Source: Cupriavidus oxalaticus (GTDB lineage Bacteria > Pseudomonadota > Gammaproteobacteria > Burkholderiales > Burkholderiaceae). From it: a stretch of 64,000 bases of DNA. The stretch is from the NCBI RefSeq assembly GCF_016894385.1, contig NZ_CP069812.1, positions 2,480,001 through 2,544,000 on the forward strand, given 5' to 3'. The notes under the pieces are model-generated. The model was not told the DNA's origin. It did no database searches and saw only the letters and a program-made list of their open reading frames with translations. Made by a program: the position numbers and the translations under genes. Positions 44,917-54,233 of the stretch are shown in pieces. Positions within the stretch are counted from its first letter, which is position 1. Each line of letters opens with the position of its first letter.

Positions 44917-46089
44917 ATGCCAACCGACTACCATCACGGCGTTCGTGTCATCGAGATCAACGAAGGCACTCGCCCCATCCGCACCATTGCCACCGCAGTG
45001 CCTGGCATCGTCTGTACCGCTGAGGACGCCGATGCCACGATGTTCCCTCTCAACACGGCTGTCCTGCTGACCAACCCGATGAACTCCATCGGCAGGGCTG
45101 GGGACGAAGGCACGCTGGCGAAGACGCTCGACGCCATCACCGACCAGGCCAACCCGCTGACCGTGGTGGTCCGTGTGGCCGAGGGTGCCAGCGAAGCGGA
45201 GACCACCAGCAACCTGATCGGCACCACGACGGTCGACGGGCGCTATACCGGCATGAAGGCATTGCTGGCAGCCAAGAACCGCTTTGGCGTGACGCCGCGA
45301 ATCCTGGCCATCCCCGGCCTGGACAGCCTGCCCGTGGCCACCGAGCTGGCCGGTATCGCCCAGAAGCTGCGCGCCTTTGCCTACGTGTCGGCGTTCGGCT
45401 GCGAGACCAAGGAGGAAGCGGCGGCCTACCGCGACAACTTTGGCCAGCGCGAACTCATGACGATCTGGCCTGAGTTCGTCGGCTGGGACACCGTAGCCAA
45501 CGCCGAAAGAACGCTGTGGGCAACCGCCCGTGCTGCCGGCCTGCGCGCCAAGCTGGACGAGGAAGTGGGCTGGCATAAGACCTTGTCCAACGTCGCAGTC
45601 AACGGCGTGACCGGCCTGTCGAAAGACGTGTTCTGGGATCTGCAGGATCCCGCCACCGATGCCGGCTATCTCAACAGCAACGAGGTGACCACTCTGGTCA
45701 ATATCCAGGGCTTCCGCTTCTGGGGCTCGCGTACCTGCTCGGCAGATCCGCTCTTCGCGTTCGAGAACTACACCCGCACTGCCCAGGTTCTTGCTGACAC
45801 CATGGCCGAAGCCCATGCCTGGGCCATGGATCTGCCCATGACGCCCTCCCTGGTGCGCGATCTGCTGGAAGGCATCAACGCGAAGATGCGCAACCTGGTG
45901 CGCAATGGCTACCTGCTGGGTGGTGAAGCGTGGTTCGACGGCGACGTCAACACCAAGGACACGCTCAAGAACGGCGAGCTGGCCCTCGATTACGACTACA
46001 CGCCGGTGCCGCCGCTGGAAAACCTCAAGCTGCGCCAGCGCATCACCGACCGCTACCTGATGCAGTTCGCGCAGGCCGTCACGGCCTGA
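44917..46089 (+). CDS. FI: Tail sheath protein (P2 gpFI)
   Basis: 390 residues. Typical sheath blocks are [35 protein letters not shown] and the C-terminal [13 protein letters not shown]. It forms the contractile sheath around gpFII. GGAGG lies 5 bases before the ATG. The frame is open upstream but that part is not sheath-like. Confidence 0.96.
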   Translation: MPTDYHHGVRVIEINEGTRPIRTIATAVPGIVCTAEDADATMFPLNTAVLLTNPMNSIGRAGDEGTLAKTLDAITDQANPLTVVVRVAEGASEAETTSNLIGTTTVDGRYTGMKALLAAKNRFGVTPRILAIPGLDSLPVATELAGIAQKLRAFAYVSAFGCETKEEAAAYRDNFGQRELMTIWPEFVGWDTVANAERTLWATARAAGLRAKLDEEVGWHKTLSNVAVNGVTGLSKDVFWDLQDPATDAGYLNSNEVTTLVNIQGFRFWGSRTCSADPLFAFENYTRTAQVLADTMAEAHAWAMDLPMTPSLVRDLLEGINAKMRNLVRNGYLLGGEAWFDGDVNTKDTLKNGELALDYDYTPVPPLENLKLRQRITDRYLMQFAQAVTA

Positions 46090-46126
46090 CCGTAGCAGCC
46101 CCGGCCAACCCGACAAGGACAACCCC

Positions 46127-46636
46127 ATGGCACTGCCAAGCAAACTAAAGCATTTCAACGTTTTCGCCGACGGCGTCTCCCACGCCGGCGAGGCTGAGGA
46201 AGTCACCCTGCCGAAGCTCACCCGCAAGCTGGAGGAGTACCGGGCGGGCGGCATGAACGGCCCGATCGACATCGACCTGGGCAACGAGAAGCTGGAACTG
46301 GAGGCCACCTATGGCGGGCTGATGCGCACGATCCTGAAGCAGTACGGCGTCACCAGTGCCGATGCTGCTTTGGTCCGCTTTGCCGGTGCCTATCAGCGCG
46401 ACGACACCGGTGCAGTGGATGCGGTGGAGGTCGTCGTTCGCGGCCGCCACACCGAACTGGACTTCGGCAACGCCAAGGCGGGCGACAACAGCCAGTTCAA
46501 GGTCAAGTCGTCGCTGAGCTACTACAAGCTGACGGTGAACGGTGAAGTGTGGATCGAACTCGATCACATCAACTTTATCGAGGTCGTCTTCGGCGTCGAC
46601 CGCATGGCCGAGCAGCGCCGCGCGATCGGCCTTTAA
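46127..46636 (+). CDS. FII: Major tail tube protein (P2 gpFII)
   Basis: 169 residues: LKHFNVFADGVSHAGEAEEV, TLPKLTRKLEEYRAGGMNGP and the late YYKLTVNGEVWIELDHIN are standard gpFII blocks. It polymerises into the tube inside the sheath. It follows FI by 37 bases. Confidence 0.95.
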   Translation: MALPSKLKHFNVFADGVSHAGEAEEVTLPKLTRKLEEYRAGGMNGPIDIDLGNEKLELEATYGGLMRTILKQYGVTSADAALVRFAGAYQRDDTGAVDAVEVVVRGRHTELDFGNAKAGDNSQFKVKSSLSYYKLTVNGEVWIELDHINFIEVVFGVDRMAEQRRAIGL

Positions 46637-46696
46637 CGCCGCCCTTGGCCGGCGCATTGCCGGCCGTGTCCACTTCATTCTTCCGGACTGACCACC

Positions 46697-47026
46697 ATGA
46701 ATACCCCTGTGACCACCACCGTGCCGCTGGAAACCCCGATCAAGCGCGGCGAGCAGACCATCACCGAACTGACCGTCCGCAAGCCGTCCGCTGGCGAACT
46801 GCGCGGCTGCAGCCTGATGGACCTGATGCGCATGGAAGTTACCGCGCTGCACACCGTGCTTCCGCGCATCACCACCCCGACGCTGACGCAACACGATGTC
46901 AGTCAGATGGATCCCGCCGACCTGACGCAGCTGGCCACCACGGTGAGCAATTTTTTGCTGCCGAAGGCGGCGAAGGGCGAGGAATTCCCGACCGAGTCGA
47001 AGACGCCATCGCCGACGTTGCAGTGA
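46697..47026 (+). CDS. E: Tail assembly chaperone, short form (P2 gpE)
   Basis: 109 residues. ETPIKRGEQTITELTVRKP and ELRGCSLMDLMRM are typical of gpE. A slippery heptamer at 46951-46957 lets part of the ribosomes shift to the -1 frame and make the longer E' form. Short and long forms act as chaperones for tape measure assembly. Confidence 0.92.
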   Translation: MNTPVTTTVPLETPIKRGEQTITELTVRKPSAGELRGCSLMDLMRMEVTALHTVLPRITTPTLTQHDVSQMDPADLTQLATTVSNFLLPKAAKGEEFPTESKTPSPTLQ

Positions 47027-47124
47027 TCTTCCACTGGCCTCCCGAGCACCTGTTTGGGATGGGCCTTGCCGAACTGATGGACTGGCGCGAGCGCGCCAGA
47101 GAACGAAGCGGAGCGGATGAATGA
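46697..47124 (+). CDS. E': Tail assembly chaperone, frameshifted long form (P2 gpE')
   Basis: Made from E by -1 frameshifting at T TTT TTG (46951-46957). The first 87 codons are shared, then the frame continues at 46957 with AAEGGEGRGIPDRVEDA for 55 codons, ending WRERARERSGADE. Predicted total is 142 residues. The extension holds the GpE-type block IFHWPPEHLFGMGLAELMDW in pieces. It ends 4 bases into T (ATGA). P2 uses the same heptamer at the same place. Confidence 0.85.
46951..46957 (+). promoter_or_regulatory. Programmed -1 frameshift site in E
   Basis: TTTTTTG read as T TTT TTG in the E frame, an X XXY YYZ heptamer. The -1 frame beyond it encodes the conserved E' tail. Confidence 0.88.
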
Positions 47125-49733
47125 GCACCCCACGGAACCTGAAGCTTGAGGTGCTGCTGCAGGCCGTGGACCGGGTTACCCGCCCGTTTCGTTCGATGGC
47201 GGGCAGCAGCACCGAGCTGGCGCGCGCGGTCAAGGCCACGCGTGATCAACTCAAGGAGCTGAATCGGGCCCAGGCCAACATCGACAGCTTCCGCAAGCTG
47301 TCCAAGGACGCGGCCATCACCGAGAACCAGCTGCGCGCGACGCAGGCCAAGGTGAAGGCCCTGTCGCAGGAGATGGCGGCAGTGGACAAGCCCACGGCGG
47401 CCATGGCCCGAGGGTTCCAGGCTGCCGTGCGCGAGGCCCAGGCGCTCAAGCAGCGCGGCGGCGAGCTGCAGCAGAACCTTGCCGCTGTTCGGGGGCGGCT
47501 CGAAGCTGCCGGCATCAGCACCGCCAGCCTCGGACAGGCGCAGCGCGACCTGCGCGGGCAGATCACCAGCACATCGCAGGCACTGGCGCAGCAGGAAGCC
47601 CGCTTACGGGCAGTTGGCGAGCGCCAGCGGCAGATGGCTGCCGCCCATGCGCAATACCAGAAGGGCATGGCGGCACGAAATGCCGTGCTTAACACCGGGG
47701 TGTCCACGATGGCGGCCGGTGGCATCACCCTGACGCCCATCTCCAAGGCGGTGAAGGACTATGTCAGATTCGAGGACGCCATGCTGGGCATCGCCCGCCA
47801 GGTGGACGGCGCCCGGGACGATGGCGGCAAGCTCACGCAGGTCTATTACGACATGGCGCGCCAGATCAAGCGCCTTGGAGAAGAGCTGCCAATCCCCACC
47901 ACGGCCATCGCAGAGATGGTCACCGCCGGCGCCCGCATGGAGGTGCCCCGCAATGAGCTGATCGCGTACACCCGCACCGTGGCGATGATGGCCACGGCCT
48001 TTGATGCCGTGCCGGACGAGATCGCCGAGAGCATGGGTAAGGTGGCCAAGAACTTCCGGATCCCGACCAACGCGATCATGGGGCTGGCCGACACGATCAA
48101 CTACCTGGACGACGACGCGATCAGCAAAGGCAGCGACATCATCAACGTCCTCAACCGCATCTCCGGTGTGGTGTCCACCGTGGCGATGCCGGCCGCCGAC
48201 GCCGCAGCCCTCGCCTCTACCCTGCTGACGCTGGGCGAGCGCACCGAGACCGCCGGCACCGCCATCAACGCCATCACCCAAAAGTTCGCGGCGGCCGAGA
48301 AAGGCACCAAGAAGTTCCACGCCGCGGTGGCCGAGATCGGCCTGACCACCCAAGAGATCCAGAAGGGCATGGCCACCGATGCCACCGCGACCATTTTCAA
48401 GGTGGTAGACGCCGTCCGGAAGCTGCCCAAGGACAAGCGCATCGGCGTCATGGTGGAGCTGGTCGGTATGGAGCACTCGGACACCCTGGCCAAGCTGGTC
48501 GACAAGCCTGATGAGTTCCGCCGGCAGCTGGAGCTGGCCAACGGGTCGAAGGCCCAGGGGTCGATGAAACGCGAGTTTGGCGCACGGCAAGAGACGGTGT
48601 CGGCCCGCTGGGCGCGCTTGCAGAACCAGGTGTTCAATTCGAGCAGCGCCAGCGGCGAGGTCCTGCGCGCGACGCTGGTCGGCCTGATGGATACCTTCGG
48701 CAACCTGATGCGCCGCTTCGACGCCTTCACTGAGGCCAATCCTGCCCTGATGGGTTGGCTCATCAAGGGCGCCGCAGCAGCTGGTGTGCTGCTGACCGTG
48801 CTGGGGGCCCTTACCGTTGCCATGGCCGCTGCCCTGGGGCCGATGGTGATCGCCCGGTACGGGATGGCCATGCTCGGGATCCAGTTGGGCGGCGGTGCCG
48901 GCATCGTCGCGCGCCTCGCCTCTTCCTTCAAATTCCTGATGGGCGTCGCCGGTACTGTTGGCCGTCTCTTCCTGCTGAACCCGATCGGGCTGGCAATTGC
49001 GGCCATCGGCGTGGCGGCGTACTTGCTCTACAAGTACTGGGAGCCGGTCAAGGGCTTCTTCACTGGCCTGTGGAACCAGGTGACCGCGGCATTCCAAGGC
49101 GGGCTGACCGGCGTGCTGGCCCTGGTGGCGGACTGGTCGCTGATGGGCGCGCTCTACAACGTAGTGGCGCCCGTGCTGCGCTGGTTCGGCTTCGATCTGC
49201 CGGCGCGGTTCAGCGAATTCGGCGCCAACCTGCTGCAGGGCCTGGTCAACGGCATCACCAGCCGGCTGGGCAGCGTCCGGGACACCATCGTCGGCATCGG
49301 CGACAGCGTGGTCGGCTGGTTCAAGGAGCGGCTGGGCATCCACTCCCCGAGCCGCGTGTTCGCGCTGCTGGGCGGCTTCACCATGGCCGGGCTGGAGCAG
49401 GGTCTGGAAGGCAACCAGGCCGGCCCGCTCGGCGTCGTTGCGCAGGTGGCCAAGGTGCTGGCCGGCATCGGCGCCGGCATCGGCGCCGGCATGGTCATCG
49501 GCACCGGGCAGGCCGCCGCCAAAGTCGCCATCGACACGCGCCCGCCGATTTTCGCCGGAGGCAGCACCGGCGCCGCGGCACCGGCTGCCGCGCTGGGACC
49601 GATCGTGATCCACATCCACCCCCCGGCCGGGAGCAGCGAACAGCTGATTGCCCGCATGGTGGCCGAGGAGATCCGGCGGCTTGAAGCCCAGCGCGGCGCC
49701 CAGGCACGCTCGCGCTTCACCGACAGGGATTGA
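47121..49733 (+). CDS. T: Tail tape measure protein (P2 gpT)
   Basis: 870 residues. A long helical N-terminal region with coiled-coil character (residues 20-190) is followed by the tape measure core (FEDAMLGIARQVDGARDDGG and AEMVTAGARMEVPRNEL) and several hydrophobic segments (about 545-600, 620-640). The late motif WFKERLGIHSPSRVFALLGG, then FTMAGLEQGL, is common to many tape measures. It sets tail length; by the usual rule this implies a tail slightly over 100 nm, an inference. Confidence 0.94.
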   Translation: MSTPRNLKLEVLLQAVDRVTRPFRSMAGSSTELARAVKATRDQLKELNRAQANIDSFRKLSKDAAITENQLRATQAKVKALSQEMAAVDKPTAAMARGFQAAVREAQALKQRGGELQQNLAAVRGRLEAAGISTASLGQAQRDLRGQITSTSQALAQQEARLRAVGERQRQMAAAHAQYQKGMAARNAVLNTGVSTMAAGGITLTPISKAVKDYVRFEDAMLGIARQVDGARDDGGKLTQVYYDMARQIKRLGEELPIPTTAIAEMVTAGARMEVPRNELIAYTRTVAMMATAFDAVPDEIAESMGKVAKNFRIPTNAIMGLADTINYLDDDAISKGSDIINVLNRISGVVSTVAMPAADAAALASTLLTLGERTETAGTAINAITQKFAAAEKGTKKFHAAVAEIGLTTQEIQKGMATDATATIFKVVDAVRKLPKDKRIGVMVELVGMEHSDTLAKLVDKPDEFRRQLELANGSKAQGSMKREFGARQETVSARWARLQNQVFNSSSASGEVLRATLVGLMDTFGNLMRRFDAFTEANPALMGWLIKGAAAAGVLLTVLGALTVAMAAALGPMVIARYGMAMLGIQLGGGAGIVARLASSFKFLMGVAGTVGRLFLLNPIGLAIAAIGVAAYLLYKYWEPVKGFFTGLWNQVTAAFQGGLTGVLALVADWSLMGALYNVVAPVLRWFGFDLPARFSEFGANLLQGLVNGITSRLGSVRDTIVGIGDSVVGWFKERLGIHSPSRVFALLGGFTMAGLEQGLEGNQAGPLGVVAQVAKVLAGIGAGIGAGMVIGTGQAAAKVAIDTRPPIFAGGSTGAAAPAAALGPIVIHIHPPAGSSEQLIARMVAEEIRRLEAQRGAQARSRFTDRD

Positions 49734-49735
49734 CC

Positions 49736-50161
49736 ATGATGATGGCCCTCGGGCTGTTCGTCTTCGCACTGGAGACAGCGCCCTACCAAACCTTCCAGCA
49801 GCAGATCGGGTGGCGGCACCCGTCCAATAACCGGGTCGGCCGGCGCCCTGCGCGCCAGTTCCTCGGCCCCGACGACGAGACGATCACGCTGTCCGGAGTG
49901 TTGCTGCCGGAACTGACGGGCGGCGACAACACCATCGACGTGCTGCGCGGCATGGCCGATGCTGGCCTGTCCTACGTGCTGATCGAGGGCTCTGGCCGGT
50001 ACTACGGCATGTTCGTCATCGAGAACTTGGAGGTCACCCGTACCCTCTTCTTTCCCGACGGTAAGGCGCGGCGGCTGGAGTTTTCGCTCAAGCTGGCCCG
50101 CGTCGACGGCGGCATGGAGGCGCTTGGGGAGAAGCTCATCTCCGGAGTGCTGGCGTCATGA
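49736..50161 (+). CDS. U: Tail protein (P2 gpU)
   Basis: 141 residues. FALETAPYQTFQQQIGWRHP and the block RPARQFLGPDDETITLSGVL are typical of gpU, a tail terminator or baseplate-hub partner. Several ATGs in a row (49736, 49739, 49742) leave the start uncertain by two codons. It overlaps D by 4 bases. Confidence 0.92.
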   Translation: MMMALGLFVFALETAPYQTFQQQIGWRHPSNNRVGRRPARQFLGPDDETITLSGVLLPELTGGDNTIDVLRGMADAGLSYVLIEGSGRYYGMFVIENLEVTRTLFFPDGKARRLEFSLKLARVDGGMEALGEKLISGVLAS

Positions 50162-51318
50162 CCTTCACCGCGACGGACCTGGGTGAGGCCCTGATCTCTG
50201 ACGTGCCGCAGCCGGCATACACGCTCGCGCTCAACGGCCAGGACATTTCGGGGCGCTTCCGGGGCCGACTGATCGGCCTGACGCTGGTCGACAACCGCGG
50301 CTTCGAAGCTGACCAGCTGGACATTGAGCTGGACGATCACGACGGCATGCTGGAGCTACCGGAGAAGGGCGTGCATCTGTCGCTCGGCCTCGGCTGGGCC
50401 GATACCGGGGTAGTCGACAAAGGCCGGTACAAAGTAGACGAGCTGGAGCACACCGGCCCGCCCGACCGGCTGACCATCCGGGCGCGCAGCGCGGACCTGG
50501 GCAGCGACCTGACCACGCGCAAGGAGCGCTCGTTCCGCGACAAGACCATCGGCGCCATCGTGCGGGCGATCGCCGGCAAGAACGAGCTGGTGGCCGTCAT
50601 CGCCGCGAAGCTGGCCAACCAGGTCGTGGAGCACCTGGACCAGACGGGCGAGTCCGACGCCAACCTGCTTACGCGGATGGCGAAGGACTATGACGCGATC
50701 GCCACGGTCAAGCAGGGGAAGCTGCTGTTCATCAAGGCCGGCGAGGCCCTCAGCGCGTCAGGCATCCCCTTGCCCACCGTGCTCATCACGCGGGCCAGCG
50801 GCGACACGCACAGCTTCATGGTGGCCGACCGCGACAACTACAACGGGGTCAAGGCCTTCTACCAGGACACGCGCCTGGCCAAGAAGGGCGAGGTGGTGAT
50901 CGATGCCTCCAACGCCGTGGCCGTGAAGGAAGCCCCCGCCCCTAGCAAGGGCCGGAAAAAGAGGCCCACGGCAAAGCCGCGTGTCACCGCCTATCCGAAC
51001 CCGGACAACGTGAAGGTGCTGCGCCACACCTACGCCACGAAGGCCAACGCCGAGCGCGCTGCGCGCGCCGAGTGGGCGCGCATGCAGCGCGGCGTGGCGA
51101 ATTTCAGCATCACGCTGGCACGGGGGCGGCCAGACCTGTTCCCCGAGCTGCCGGCGGTGGTATCTGGGTGGAAGCCGCAGATCGACAATACCGGCTGGAC
51201 GATAACCAAGGTCACGCACCATTTGACCGAGCGCGGCTATATCACGACTCTGGAGCTGGAGATCAAGCCCGCGGAACTGCAGGAAGAGGCCGCCAGCGAT
51301 GCGCCGTGGCGGCCTTAG
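50158..51318 (+). CDS. D: Baseplate hub, late control protein (P2 gpD)
   Basis: 386 residues, phage late control D family (T4 gp27-like). ALNGQDISGRFRGRLIGLTL, VDNRGFEADQLDIELDDHDG and the SDANLLTRMAKDYDAIATVK block are visible. It caps the tube with gpV and gpU. Last backbone gene of the F operon; accessory genes follow. Confidence 0.94.
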   Translation: MTFTATDLGEALISDVPQPAYTLALNGQDISGRFRGRLIGLTLVDNRGFEADQLDIELDDHDGMLELPEKGVHLSLGLGWADTGVVDKGRYKVDELEHTGPPDRLTIRARSADLGSDLTTRKERSFRDKTIGAIVRAIAGKNELVAVIAAKLANQVVEHLDQTGESDANLLTRMAKDYDAIATVKQGKLLFIKAGEALSASGIPLPTVLITRASGDTHSFMVADRDNYNGVKAFYQDTRLAKKGEVVIDASNAVAVKEAPAPSKGRKKRPTAKPRVTAYPNPDNVKVLRHTYATKANAERAARAEWARMQRGVANFSITLARGRPDLFPELPAVVSGWKPQIDNTGWTITKVTHHLTERGYITTLELEIKPAELQEEAASDAPWRP

Positions 51319-51372
51319 GAGGCCCCGAAAGCACTGTCGATCAATACACTGCCGGAGCTTCCACGGCAACCC

Positions 51373-53133
51373 TTAGGCGCCGGCTTGTGGCTGATCTGGC
51401 AAAGGAGTCGCCGCAGCCACCGGAGCAATCTGCGGAGGGGTAGGAGGCTCAAGTAAGCTGGAGATCTTCGAGCTGGAGAACAACGATCTAATCAGGTTGC
51501 CAAGCCGGGGGGAACTCGTATCCTCGGCGATGCAACGGCAAGCTGCGGCGAAGTTGTCCATGGCGGTTCCGAAGTGGTTCACGTAGGCCCCTTTGTTCGC
51601 GCACAGCTCCAGCATTTTGGCCATAAATCGGCGAAGGTCTTTGATAGAGACGGTGCGAATCGTGGACTCGAAATCTCCAACGGTCGCCGACTGCATTGCC
51701 AGCTCCTGCCGGGTTCCCCAGCCACTGTTCTTCACGATGAATTCGCATGCATCGAAGACTGAAGTGCCGGCCTGAGCCTTGGCGTTGATCGCATTGAATT
51801 CCGCCTCGATCCGAGGATGGATGCTTCGGCCAAGCACATTGTTCAGTTCAGCCTCTTGGAGGTCGCGAGCTCTGAAAGCTTCAACCCAACGATCCAGTGC
51901 TTGGTCGGCAAGCACTTGGCCGCCGGGGATCTCTGCAAGGATGTTATGCAAGGAGGTAGCCATGTAGGGGTCAATGAGGTTCGCCTTGGCCACCACAGGC
52001 GCGGCCTCTTCCAACAGCTGTTGCTCCGTCAACCTGTGATCCCAGACTGACTTTTCGAAGAACTTGTTGCATTTGTCGCGCGCATCCATAGCTTCCGCTT
52101 CCGCGACAAAGCGGTCGATGAGTGCCGCCAGCGTCGCGACATCGAACAAGCCCGACTGGAGAAACTCGACGACCAGCAGCTCAAACTCGTCGCAGGAATA
52201 AATGCCCAGGTCGTTCAGCAGGATCTTCCACTTGGACTTGCGCTTATGCTCGTCCGTTTCGGGCTCCTTCTCGCCAAGGAAGATGCCCCAGTCGCTGGGG
52301 GTACCTTGAGCCAGGACGAAGTCGAAATCGGGCGCATCCTCGATGCCCTTGTAGTGAATCGACGCCAGCAGGACCGTTGACGGGATCACGCGCGTCATTA
52401 CGGCGTCGCCGAGCGATGGCCTGTTGCCGAGAATGCGATTGACGGTCTTGATGACTTTGCAGACGATGCGGATGTTGGTTACCCCGCAGCGCTCGATGTT
52501 GGGCTGGATCTGAGTGGCCCACTGAGACGGGACGAGTCTGATGCCGATCTCGAAGGCCTCCGAGGTCGAGGTGGTGAGCCTCAGCTCTTGGTCAATGACC
52601 TTCTCTCGAAGAGTATTCCAAACCTCGCGCTTGTCGAGTTGGTCATCATTGAGGATGAGTATCACGCGCGACCCATGCTGCTTTGTGAACTCGTCAATGA
52701 AGCCCAAGACCTCATCGATGCCCAATTTCTCATGCTTGCGTTCGATGTCATCAAGGACGAGGACTTTCTGCCGCAGCAATGCCGGCGCGAGAAGCAAACC
52801 GATGTCGTTGAGCGCGGCAAATCCTTTGTTAATGCCCTCCAGAGCCTTGACGGTCGTCTTATAGGCCTGCTGGACACCTCTGAACAGTGCCGGGTACGAC
52901 TCTGCTGATTTGGCTGAGCTCTGGATTAGCTTGAGCTTGATCTGTTCCACGGATGATGCGCCGAAGAGCGATGCGTACAGTGCGCCTTTGATCTTCTCGT
53001 CCGTAGCTTCCTGCTTGACCTGTTCCCACATGTGGCTCTTGCCGGTGCCCCACTTCCCCGACAAGGCGATAACTTTGGTGTCGTCGTCGGTCAGCAATTG
53101 GACGAGCTGTTCCTTGGTGGATTTGAGAGACAT
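51373..53133 (-). CDS. KAP-like P-loop NTPase, accessory gene
   Basis: 586 residues. Walker A GKWGTGKS at residues 26-33 and Walker B VLVLDDIER at 124-132; the DD-x-E-R form and the early Walker A are typical of KAP-type STAND-like ATPases. A weakly hydrophobic stretch between them (about 104-120) could touch the membrane, as KAP proteins often do. The helical C-terminal 350 residues match nothing I recognise. The KAP family includes F-plasmid PifA, which blocks T7, so phage exclusion is a fair guess. It lies on the opposite strand downstream of D, a cargo position, with lower GC than its neighbours. AAAGGGA lies 8 bases before the start. Confidence 0.7.
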   Translation of the reverse strand: MSLKSTKEQLVQLLTDDDTKVIALSGKWGTGKSHMWEQVKQEATDEKIKGALYASLFGASSVEQIKLKLIQSSAKSAESYPALFRGVQQAYKTTVKALEGINKGFAALNDIGLLLAPALLRQKVLVLDDIERKHEKLGIDEVLGFIDEFTKQHGSRVILILNDDQLDKREVWNTLREKVIDQELRLTTSTSEAFEIGIRLVPSQWATQIQPNIERCGVTNIRIVCKVIKTVNRILGNRPSLGDAVMTRVIPSTVLLASIHYKGIEDAPDFDFVLAQGTPSDWGIFLGEKEPETDEHKRKSKWKILLNDLGIYSCDEFELLVVEFLQSGLFDVATLAALIDRFVAEAEAMDARDKCNKFFEKSVWDHRLTEQQLLEEAAPVVAKANLIDPYMATSLHNILAEIPGGQVLADQALDRWVEAFRARDLQEAELNNVLGRSIHPRIEAEFNAINAKAQAGTSVFDACEFIVKNSGWGTRQELAMQSATVGDFESTIRTVSIKDLRRFMAKMLELCANKGAYVNHFGTAMDNFAAACRCIAEDTSSPRLGNLIRSLFSSSKISSLLEPPTPPQIAPVAAATPLPDQPQAGA

Positions 53134-53265
53134 CCATGTTCCCTTTGTAGTTTCTTAGCTTTGTTCACATGCGCTGACCATCTCGGACGAGTGACCAACT
53201 TGCTTGATCGTACACCTCTTCCCAAATACCAGAGAGGCCGCTTTCAGCAAGTCAGCCAATTCCCC

Positions 53266-53448
53266 CTTATGACTGCATTGAGGTTGCTTCCGTTCGTACC
53301 TGGATGGAGATCGTCCAGTCCTCGGACAAAAGAGGCTGGGCGTCAGCGGATTGGCTGCGAACTAGAACCGGCGTACCACCAGGCAGCGAATGAGCGCTTG
53401 ATGCACGGTACGCCGCAAGTGTCGTTGCGACCAGGCCACCCGCGTTGA
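53266..53448 (+). pseudogene. Decayed C-terminal fragment of a DNA methyltransferase
   Basis: The plus frame here reads LLPFVPGWRSSSPRTKEAGR, followed directly by QRIGCELEPAYHQAANERL. This closely recalls the end of N4/N6 DNA methyltransferases, PF-x-G-S-G-S-S...KEAGR and then IGCELDPEY. The SAM-binding glycines are damaged and no N-terminal part is found; the KAP gene occupies the space upstream. DNA methylase genes downstream of D are known in P2-like phages of this order, so I read this as a relic left when the KAP gene replaced it. The rest of 53134-53596 holds nothing clear except KAP upstream sequence. Confidence 0.45.
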
Positions 53449-53596
53449 CAATAAGCGCCAAACGATTCGCATGCTGCAAACACCATCGTTGACATTACTC
53501 AGACGAATAGATGGATCGGAACGGTCCTATCGACTGGGCGGCGCCCCACTGCTAGCTTTTGCGAGAGCATTGTGGCTGGCTGCATAGGATGCGTCT

Positions 53597-54166
53597 GTGG
53601 ATGAAGGGAAGAAGAGAATCGATCAGTGCATGGGCGACGGAAGCGGAAACATCCAGATCGGGACCATCGTCATTCACCGCTACCGTAGTGCTCAGCCCGT
53701 GCCTCCCAAGTCGCCAGCGCAAGCCGACGAGGACCTCATGTCACTTGAAGAACGCAGAGACCTTACAGACATCATCCTCGAAATCGAAATGGCGGAAGAC
53801 GACCTGATCGATGCGGCATCCATCTGGCAGGCACTCACGCGCCACCTCAATGGCCGGGGACTTAATGAAGTCGGCCTGGAAGAAAGCCTGACACATGCGC
53901 AATACTGGAGCGCTCGATCGTATCTGGTCAGTTGGCTGTCGTGCCGTCGCGGCGAAAAGCTACCGCGTAACGCGATGGTGCGGCAGATACTGAGGATGTG
54001 GGAAATCTGTCCAGGCCTGAAGCCATCGACCCACAAACTGTGCCGTGAGCACTTCCAGATGTCTGATTTGAGTACGCTCAATGAGGTGCAACTGCGCGCC
54101 GCGCTTTGGGTCACGCTGGCGGACTGGCAACGCTTCTGGGATGCTCGTGCCGAGCAAGAGCCGTGA
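53597..54166 (+). CDS. Hypothetical protein with N-terminal GNIQIG motif
   Basis: 189 residues from GTG 53597, or 178 from ATG 53630. After GSGNIQIGTIVIH comes a linker and a helical C-terminal 130 residues (LEERRDLTDIILEIEMAEDD, AQYWSARSYLVSWLSCRRGE). The GNIQIG segment resembles NNVQIG near the end of the CI-like repressor at 55008. No domain recognised. It is alone on the plus strand between two minus-strand genes. Confidence 0.6.
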   Translation: MDEGKKRIDQCMGDGSGNIQIGTIVIHRYRSAQPVPPKSPAQADEDLMSLEERRDLTDIILEIEMAEDDLIDAASIWQALTRHLNGRGLNEVGLEESLTHAQYWSARSYLVSWLSCRRGEKLPRNAMVRQILRMWEICPGLKPSTHKLCREHFQMSDLSTLNEVQLRAALWVTLADWQRFWDARAEQEP

Positions 54167-54233
54167 TTCGCGGTGCATCTGTCATGACAACCGTTAGCCG
54201 AGGAATCGGGCCAACTATCCTGCACCGGCCCAG

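Noticed and set aside
47604..49769. 721-residue minus-strand frame
   Set aside because: Antisense of the tape measure gene; His/Gln/Arg/Gly-rich, no motif.
53267..53479. 70-residue minus-strand frame
   Set aside because: No ribosome site or motif; the opposite strand carries the methyltransferase relic, which explains the open frame.
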